A DNA stretch of 45,245 bases from a virus. The position numbers and the translations under genes were made by a program. The stretch spans positions 1 to 45,245 of the IMG/VR virus record IMGVR_UViG_3300042923_000385; one strand, written 5' to 3'. Within the stretch, counting starts at the first letter, position 1, and each line of letters opens with the position of its first letter. Of this stretch, positions 41,301-45,245 are shown piece by piece. The notes below the pieces were generated by a model. It did not search any database and had not been told where the DNA came from. It worked only from the letters and a program-made list of their open reading frames with translations.

Positions 41301-41972
41301 GACGTGGTGAACTACACCTCCGGAATGGCTGCACGCCTGAAGGCATTCAACGGCAAGATTGCTGCTCTTCGCAAGAGGGGCATCGCTCCCGGACTGATCC
41401 AAGAGGTAGCCATGCTCGGCTCAATCGAAGGAACCTCCGTTGCTGATGCAATGCTACAGGGTACAACCGCTGAGGTCAAGAACCTCAACTCCCAGTACTC
41501 CTCGATTGCATCATCTGCAACGGCTATCGGTAACAACACGGCAGACGCCATGTACAAGGTTGGAATCGATGCTCAGGCCGGACTCGTACGTGGTCTCCAG
41601 AAGGACAGCGCGTCCCTGACTGCTGCTGCGAACAAGCTGACAAACACCTTGATCGCGCAGGTCAAGAGGAATCTTGGAATTCGCTCTCCTTCCCGCGTCT
41701 TTGCTGAGCTTGGACGCTTCACAGGAGCCGGATTCATTCAGGGTCTTGACCAGATGCAGCCGAAGCTCGACAACCGAGTTGACAACTTCATCAACCTCGA
41801 TCCGCGTCAGGCTTCATCCGTAAGTTCAGCCGGAGTCACTACAACTACATCCACTTCTCCGCTGGCTGACAAGGCTATCACAGTCAACGTCCACCCGACA
41901 CAGGGTATGGATGAGAGACAGCTTGCAGCCGCTACAGTCCGTGAAATCGGCTGGAGCATCCTCAGCCAGTAA
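35322..41972 (+). CDS. Tape measure protein
   Basis: The TTG start follows TGGAGAA. At 2,216 residues the protein is long and mostly helical, with hydrophobic segments (about 180-240 and 630-650), extended heptad-like Ala/Thr/Arg-rich repeats (about 680-1100) and a C-terminal region with the FANGGVE repeats (about 1684 and 1745) and SPSKAF/SPSRVF motifs seen in siphophage tape measures. It fixes tail length and helps DNA entry. From the usual 0.15 nm per residue, the tail would be about 330 nm. No lysozyme or peptidase domain was recognised. Confidence 0.9.
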   Translation: MAIIGSAYVELRALDTNLQRDIDKAMKKVKEPLITLQSNVNLTPVRDKIRVLREELKKNPLKFSAEVDLEKAEEKINRLREAQAAEVLTIEANADVGAVVASLETVKQQYQSIHADVKADADTALAETQLRLLARNRNTRISAFIDPKTEKALKNLMFTLTGALPADKIKAAIVGLAGNFEGLAIAGAKALTVIGSIGAAGLTLGANAVSIADDLLELVGITALAPAVLSALGAGIAATTLGWKGFSKAMTDEKEMAKLPAKAQDAARSLKGLGGEIRRVTQTSYWEEMGTSVQRLHDNFFPMLKKGMEGTGKAAGKWGKGLADSLWNNAANGNLENIFRNINIGLTNASKAVKPFTDALFELGDKGSNYLSKMGDQLAGLATKFNNWVQKSSQNGNLDKWIMQASDNFEDLGRVIGATWEIFGGFNEAAAASGAKTLDDFANGMEKIADKVNSPEFQTGLVTVLKGARAGSDALGEGFGKIVDVVGKGADTLARFLELSGQIGGGIFTGIAAMFDDTGLGDGIIVALEGAKEAVDILQPAFRDFGEMLGDLAEIAGTLFTSMAPGFVALMATLQGFVAGIKDGIIAAMPIFNEFIQSIISVTSGPIIALGEALGNILEFFAALPGPLQIALMSLAAAALIAPKVEKAYGMMSNGVRGHFTNMKNNARDWGNTMATQISGLDKASRENIPTVRQNFSALNGTIRDGVTATGRGIGDIAKTTSNGVKQSFSQAGSGIASSFVAAGKASASAITGMGRSIKSDIDATVAASKAGFKHIEMESRPLRNNTRYLLEDMADGAKKHTAMASEYVRQHTVYTEKRFSDAAESVKGAGRDISDGFKAVGPNIATQLNPATTAVRGFATDTRQAIAAVASDVTSKYNTASNAVSTAFANTAARVRTQFEPISTAANNVATRTRDSFTRVVHSVADDFRAVGSNVSSAMLPVVAGAERAAQGTRNAFQTARTDISDGMRAVAQNVSSAMLPVGVAAQDAANRVRTGFQNIGQNIANNFAPVNTALRNLGTTAATSMQNAGTAVRNFTSTAGAQISSGLGRALGGLGAAFGGPWAIAIMGVTTAIGLIGAKAEEQKGKVSSLKDAFNGQTGITSAVEEVITSQLRAKDSFLWMESGSAVTAAENIGVSLRDLTLAAEGVPDAMARVKDSVSEAFANEGIIQQGIDVASRAFEGTVFGAIAKHLESDASKVASTTAAMRDRLAAAKAEMQTTADQMGVPVNTASGIISAIDTLTDTASTAEQKMKAAIDVIKQLNGDTSSVADSQQALNDKIRGVEGSWKAAEAAGGKEGIHLKNVFDQTNGSINTTFEAGSKIRTMFKDVADAGIASAAARAMAEENPTKRLAVYQEEIKKTRAALETKMRMAEVDQSTIDKVLSQLDLDVDPVALKAVLESGDKDAIMAFFKGIDEKQLNPKSVPVSVDDQATAPIDAIANKVTTLPNGQPVITLSDGVTYPLSGVQEKIFNTQGKEVTVSAIDGVTLPVYLMNEEIRTNLQGKTVPLSATDGVTAPAGDAKTAMDAVKGKEVPLSAKADTKPISTFQSVLNQIKVPPSPTVTIKDSASAQVAAIQGKINAMKGKEIEIRIKDSASSVIQAIQGKITGMRGNSPIIRAVDSASHVIRSIQASLDGMRDRTVTVTTVQRTVSGGKAANGGIIRSMANMFGGSLPIAPVKAFANGGVEKHVAQISAAQTPYRVWAEPETGGEAYIPLAKAKRSRSVKILEEVARMFGMTLLKTKSFANGGVEGGKSASGGSSSSLSSGRVSAAFVSTVAQEMMKDNRSLNEIGLNVVDGIIGGINSKQGKAVESMTNMAGSLEDAVRERLDIHSPSKAFLALGKYIIDGLTIGIKSTAGTVHKQISTLANRIYVAASDIRKATGKSIGSSMTLLNRQKTLSKEWKKMSAAKFSDQIVDYYQRTGKTGNRTLADIVRAREDVNVRLANAQKRLKDLQTARGDVFKSVSNQINNEYKLGTSIVGQAKPYIPKMKFSDVVNYTSGMAARLKAFNGKIAALRKRGIAPGLIQEVAMLGSIEGTSVADAMLQGTTAEVKNLNSQYSSIASSATAIGNNTADAMYKVGIDAQAGLVRGLQKDSASLTAAANKLTNTLIAQVKRNLGIRSPSRVFAELGRFTGAGFIQGLDQMQPKLDNRVDNFINLDPRQASSVSSAGVTTTTSTSPLADKAITVNVHPTQGMDERQLAAATVREIGWSILSQ

Positions 41973-41989
41973 CCATACAGGAAAGACAT

Positions 41990-42841
41990 ATGATACTCCA
42001 GAAAGACATTCTGAACCTCAATATCAGCGGAACAACCTTCCGCTCCAAGCCGTACGCGAACCCACAGTTTGTGTTGGACGAGAACGCACTTGTAGGATAT
42101 GAGGACGGTGTCAATGTCAAGAGGACAGAGGCAGTCCGTCCCAATCAGTGGGGAGATTTTGCAGAACCGGGACTACTCGGATCTCGAAACCTCACACTGA
42201 CTGGGACGGCCATTGCCAACTCTGCCAGCCAGCTTCACGAGATGAGAGATGAGTTCGCCTCAATCCTGTCCCATGGCGGGTACGAAGAGATCGCAGTCGA
42301 GAACATCAATGGTACCAGATACCTCAATGTATCATTGGGCGGCTCCCCGTCATGGGTGCAGAAGATCGACACCGCTGCTGTCTGGAAGCTGGAACTCTAC
42401 GCTCCAGATCCTCGCATGTATGGGTTCGAAAAGAGCGTACAGATTACGGACGGGTCTGTCAGCGGAGGAATGAACTTTCCAGTAGGGTATCCTGTGGACT
42501 TCGGTGGGCCAATTGTCAGCATGGCTATCTCCATCGACAACAACGGAAACACCACGTCATGGCCGGTGTTCAAGGTCACTGGAAACTACTTCAGTGGCTT
42601 CAAGATCACTGACGGACTCAACAAATCCATCGTCTTTGACGGAGTTGTCTCCATGGAGTCACCAGTGTACATCGACACCGGAAGAGGTACAGCCACACAG
42701 AACGGTGTGGACAAGTCTTCCATGCTCTCAACAAGGGACTGGTTCGGAATCCCCCCTAACTCATCTATCGCGCCCAGATTCTTCCCGAATCAGGACGCAT
42801 TTGGCTGGTGTGATATAATGTATAGAGACACTTGGATTTAA
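41990..42841 (+). CDS. Distal tail (Dit-like) minor tail protein
   Basis: This 283-residue protein directly follows the tape measure gene. It has the beta-rich layout of siphovirus distal tail proteins, with RNLTLTGTAIANSASQLHEMRDEFASIL near residue 66 and KLELYAPDPRMYGFEKSV near 132, typical of this family. It would form the ring at the tail end that holds the tip proteins. An extended -10 element near its end (42811-42819) may serve the next genes. Confidence 0.8.
   Translation: MILQKDILNLNISGTTFRSKPYANPQFVLDENALVGYEDGVNVKRTEAVRPNQWGDFAEPGLLGSRNLTLTGTAIANSASQLHEMRDEFASILSHGGYEEIAVENINGTRYLNVSLGGSPSWVQKIDTAAVWKLELYAPDPRMYGFEKSVQITDGSVSGGMNFPVGYPVDFGGPIVSMAISIDNNGNTTSWPVFKVTGNYFSGFKITDGLNKSIVFDGVVSMESPVYIDTGRGTATQNGVDKSSMLSTRDWFGIPPNSSIAPRFFPNQDAFGWCDIMYRDTWI
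42811..42819 (+). promoter_or_regulatory. Extended -10 element TGATATAAT inside the distal tail gene
   Basis: TGA-TATAAT has a predicted start near 42826, 31 bases before the ATG at 42857. The same nine bases occur at 11891-11899, in a promoter with a consensus -35, and at 44337-44345. No -35 is visible here. Confidence 0.4.
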
Positions 42842-42856
42842 CGAGGAACGACGAAT

Positions 42857-43771
42857 ATGACCACAGGATTTGGTGCAGACCCACTAAAAGACGGTAACGG
42901 TGTTGTCACCGTAGGAACAACCGCAGAAGACATCCGTCAGATCACAGGAAGCCTCTACTCTGCTGGACTTATCTCCGGAGGCGTAATTACTACCAGCCCG
43001 ACCGCCCTGACTTACACCGTCAGTGCTGGAGTGGCTGCATTTCCCATTGTAACGGACACTTCCACACCTTACAAGCCCCAGAACCAGAGAACTGTTCTCG
43101 GCCCAATTCCGGCCACCACTCTGACAACCACGGCTCCAACCTCCGGAACGCGTACCGACATCGTCTACGCTAAGCAGCTTACACCAGCAGCCGATGGGGA
43201 CGCAAATATCGTAGTAGGCATCGCCACCACCCTTCCGGCTCGCGCTGTTGCTCTCGGAACTTATACTGTAACTGCCGGTAACACAAACTCTAACGCGTTC
43301 ACCAAGACGGGAAGCATCGTCTGGTCCATCCCTTACGGCGCATCTCTGGGTCGTCTGGTCGGCGTTAACTCCTACTTCAACAGCACGTTTGGTATTACCA
43401 CAGGAAACCCAACCGGACGCTCAACTGTTGCCTCGGGGGCATTCTACCTGCCTACTGACCGTCTTCTTAGTGTGCAGCTTACCGTTGCTGTAAGTGCAAA
43501 CGGTGCTGTAGGGTTTGACAACTCTAAGTATTGTGAAGCAGGGTACGACGTATTCTGGGACAACAACAAGCTTGTTTCGTGGACCACCATGGGGCTTCAT
43601 CAGGCGTGGCAGGAAGTCAACTGGGACATCGATGTCAGTTCCAATCCGGGTAGCCACACCATTAGAGTAGAGCACTACCGCGCCGCAGGTCCGGGAACTC
43701 CTAGAGGTAGAGGACTGGCAGGTGCACCTTATGCACGCCTCATGGTTACAGACATTGGGCCTATCGCCTAA
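42857..43771 (+). CDS. Minor tail protein
   Basis: This 304-residue beta-rich protein lies between two tail-tip proteins. The N-terminal half (residues 1-130) has VTVGTTAEDIRQITGSLYSAGLISGG and LTYTVSAGVAAFPIV, a layout common in minor tail proteins of actinophages. The C-terminal half has a jelly-roll-like pattern of strands with Trp and Tyr (HQAWQEVNWDIDVSSNPGSHTIRVEHYRAAG), suggesting a carbohydrate-binding or knob domain. ACGAGGAACGACG precedes the ATG, and the stop overlaps the next ATG. A receptor-binding role is possible. Confidence 0.7.
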   Translation: MTTGFGADPLKDGNGVVTVGTTAEDIRQITGSLYSAGLISGGVITTSPTALTYTVSAGVAAFPIVTDTSTPYKPQNQRTVLGPIPATTLTTTAPTSGTRTDIVYAKQLTPAADGDANIVVGIATTLPARAVALGTYTVTAGNTNSNAFTKTGSIVWSIPYGASLGRLVGVNSYFNSTFGITTGNPTGRSTVASGAFYLPTDRLLSVQLTVAVSANGAVGFDNSKYCEAGYDVFWDNNKLVSWTTMGLHQAWQEVNWDIDVSSNPGSHTIRVEHYRAAGPGTPRGRGLAGAPYARLMVTDIGPIA

Positions 43772-44889
43772 TGTGGACAGCGAACCTATTTCAGGTTACC
43801 ACAGGAACCATTGGTCCGCAAGTTAACTTCAAAGCACTGACATGGTCCATCAGCCTCAATGAGGTTGAGTCATGCTCCATTGACCTCACCAAGGCCGATC
43901 TCCCGTCAATCGACTTGAACTACTGGTTGGCCCCATGGTGGGCAGGAATTGTGGTAATGTATGACGGAATGCCGATCTTTGCCGGTCCCATCATTTCACG
44001 CCCCTCAGAGAGCTTCACGGTCTTTAGAGTAGAGTGCAAGGGCATTCGAGCACTCTTTGACCGGAGATATGTTCTCGATGAGCTAGAAAGATGGGACACT
44101 GGAGACCTCTCCCGTATGAAGATCAGGTTCCCCATGAAAGACTACGGAACTGTAGCACAGCTTGTCGTCAAGAAGATCATGGCGAAGCCGGGAGGTAACA
44201 TCCCGATCAACTTCCCACTTCCCGAGAAGTCAGCACCGGATGACGAAGACCACGACACTGTGTGGAGCGGGTACGACCTCGGCAGCATCTCAGCTAACAA
44301 CGTTCTCACCCAATTGTCAAACATGACAAATGGACCTGATATAATGTTTAGACCACGTCTTATCGACGGCAACAGCCTCGTATGGGACATGTGGCACGGA
44401 GACGAATCCCAGCCAACGATTCCGCAGAAGACGTTCCCTGTGTGGGACACCACAGCGGGTCGTGGGGATGTCACAGATCTTGACGTAGTAACCACCGGAA
44501 CCTACCAGACTAACAGAATGTTTGTCACAGGTGCCGGATCAAACGAACTAACTGTAATGAACGCAGCTATGGATGCCACATCAATAGCTAAAGGATTCCC
44601 CCTACTGGAGGGAATGAAAGCCCTCGGAGCAACTGTACAGGATGAAGCAGTAGCTTTCAAGGGGGCACAAGCCGCCCTACTGGCAAACAGTGAACCACTC
44701 AAAGAGTTCCAATTGTCGATCAGGGTGGACGGAGAACACAGGCTGGGAACATTCTGGCCCGGAGATCTGGTCGGACTTATAGTCAAGGGCTGGCTCTCAC
44801 TAAAAGACGGACAACATAGACTACGACTACTGAACATCTCAGGCTCTGCCGATGGAGATGTAAGAATGAGTCTACAGACGGAGAAATAG
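43771..44889 (+). CDS. Minor tail protein, Gp37-like tail hub family
   Basis: This 372-residue protein resembles the siphovirus ReqiPepy6 Gp37-like family. The N-terminus, MWTANLFQVTTGTIGPQVNFKALTWSISLNEVESCSIDLTKA, is followed by APWWAGIVVMYDGMPIFAGPI and a hub-like beta core, and the C-terminus (RLGTFWPGDLVGLIVKGWLSLKDGQHRLRLLNISGSADGDVRMSL) closes the domain. Such proteins form the base of the tail tip. The start overlaps the previous stop by one base. Confidence 0.8.
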   Translation: MWTANLFQVTTGTIGPQVNFKALTWSISLNEVESCSIDLTKADLPSIDLNYWLAPWWAGIVVMYDGMPIFAGPIISRPSESFTVFRVECKGIRALFDRRYVLDELERWDTGDLSRMKIRFPMKDYGTVAQLVVKKIMAKPGGNIPINFPLPEKSAPDDEDHDTVWSGYDLGSISANNVLTQLSNMTNGPDIMFRPRLIDGNSLVWDMWHGDESQPTIPQKTFPVWDTTAGRGDVTDLDVVTTGTYQTNRMFVTGAGSNELTVMNAAMDATSIAKGFPLLEGMKALGATVQDEAVAFKGAQAALLANSEPLKEFQLSIRVDGEHRLGTFWPGDLVGLIVKGWLSLKDGQHRLRLLNISGSADGDVRMSLQTEK

Positions 44890-44894
44890 ACGAT

Positions 44895-45245
44895 ATGCAG
44901 TACAACCGCCTCAACAACCCTAACGCCCTTATCGACCTTATCAAGGCACTCGAAAATCGCGTTACCAAGGTAGAAACAAAGGGCACCGGACCCATCGGTT
45001 TCGTGGGTTCTGACGGGGTTGAACTGCATATTGGAGTACAGCCTGACGGTCAAGCTGCCATTGTGCCTTTCGTCGGTGACGTTACTCCTCCCCCCATCGC
45101 AACTTCTCCGGACGCCTCTGCCGGTCCCGGTTTCATCACTGTAACATGGGACGGCCTCTTCGTCAACGGCGAAACCATGCCTCTCGACTTCGAACACCTC
45201 AACGTTGTCGGTAGTAGGATCGTCAACGGAGTGTCCAACCTCACC
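44895..45245 (+). CDS. Minor tail protein, partial (runs off the right edge)
   Basis: The frame from ATG 44895 is open for all 117 codons to the edge of the window. It starts with a helical coiled-coil-like segment (LNNPNALIDLIKALENRVTKVE), then a short beta part and a fibronectin-type-III-like start (PDASAGPGFITVTWDGLFVN, then LDFEHLNVV). This layout is usual for tail-tip or fibre proteins of actinobacterial siphophages. GACGATATG has no good ribosome binding site, so coupling to the gene 5 bases upstream is likely. The rest is outside the window. Confidence 0.75.
   Translation, partial: MQYNRLNNPNALIDLIKALENRVTKVETKGTGPIGFVGSDGVELHIGVQPDGQAAIVPFVGDVTPPPIATSPDASAGPGFITVTWDGLFVNGETMPLDFEHLNVVGSRIVNGVSNLT

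Noticed and set aside
44314-44345. Full promoter inside the Gp37-like gene (TTGTCA and TGATATAAT)
   Set aside because: The 20-base spacer is too long and the next gene starts over 500 bases away. I mention the -10 only as part of the repeated-element pattern.

Overview
This window looks like about 45 kb of the genome of a long-tailed (siphovirus-type) phage of an actinobacterium. The capsid maturation protease, major capsid protein, major tail protein and connectors are of the types usual in actinobacterial siphophages. Starts are a mix of ATG, GTG and TTG, the DNA is moderately GC-rich, and genes are tightly packed with many ATGA/GTGA/TAATG overlaps. The host genus cannot be told from the sequence. 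All genes but one are on the + strand. The last gene runs off the right edge, and a leftward promoter points off the left edge, so the window is probably not the whole genome. I see no terminase large subunit, endolysin, replication gene, integrase or tRNA gene here.

Layout. 1-1350 is a regulatory, mostly gene-poor region. It holds three perfect copies of the bacterial centromere site parS (TGTTTCACGTGAAACA), short iterons, repeated CTTACAA sites, two leftward promoters and one leftward gene for a secreted cysteine-containing protein. 1351-3673 has two small unknown genes, then a membrane/coiled-coil protein, a membrane-anchored collagen-like protein and a holin-like protein. 3755-5778 is a run of small overlapping genes of unknown function, including a lipoprotein and a tandem duplicate. 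5846-11893 is an NAD/ADP-ribose-themed cluster: a macro-domain protein, three related membrane/coiled-coil proteins, a SLOG-family protein, a protein resembling the Ia domain of NAD-dependent DNA ligase, and a PRPP-synthetase-like plus nicotinamide-phosphoribosyltransferase-like pair. That pair matches the architecture of the phage NAD+ reconstitution pathway NARP1 (Adps-Namat). 11922-13207 has a double helix-turn-helix protein and small genes.

13262-45245 is the virion region: portal; a 3,094-residue polyvalent protein with two ADP-ribosyltransferase domains and a complete superfamily 1 helicase; small genes; an 805-residue protein sharing the giant's N-terminal motif; capsid protease; major capsid protein with a built-in acidic scaffold-like arm; a structural protein; major tail protein; connectors; tail assembly chaperones with a likely -1 frameshift; a 2,216-residue tape measure protein; and tail-tip proteins.

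Reading it together. The phage appears to carry an ADP-ribosylating, helicase-containing protein next to its portal, a natural candidate for delivery with the DNA. It also carries cytoplasmic genes that could handle or rebuild ADP-ribose and NAD+, a plausible answer to NAD+-depleting host defences. The parS cluster suggests that the phage DNA captures the host ParB protein. Functional links between these parts are inferences. Domain calls rest on motifs read by eye, without database searches.
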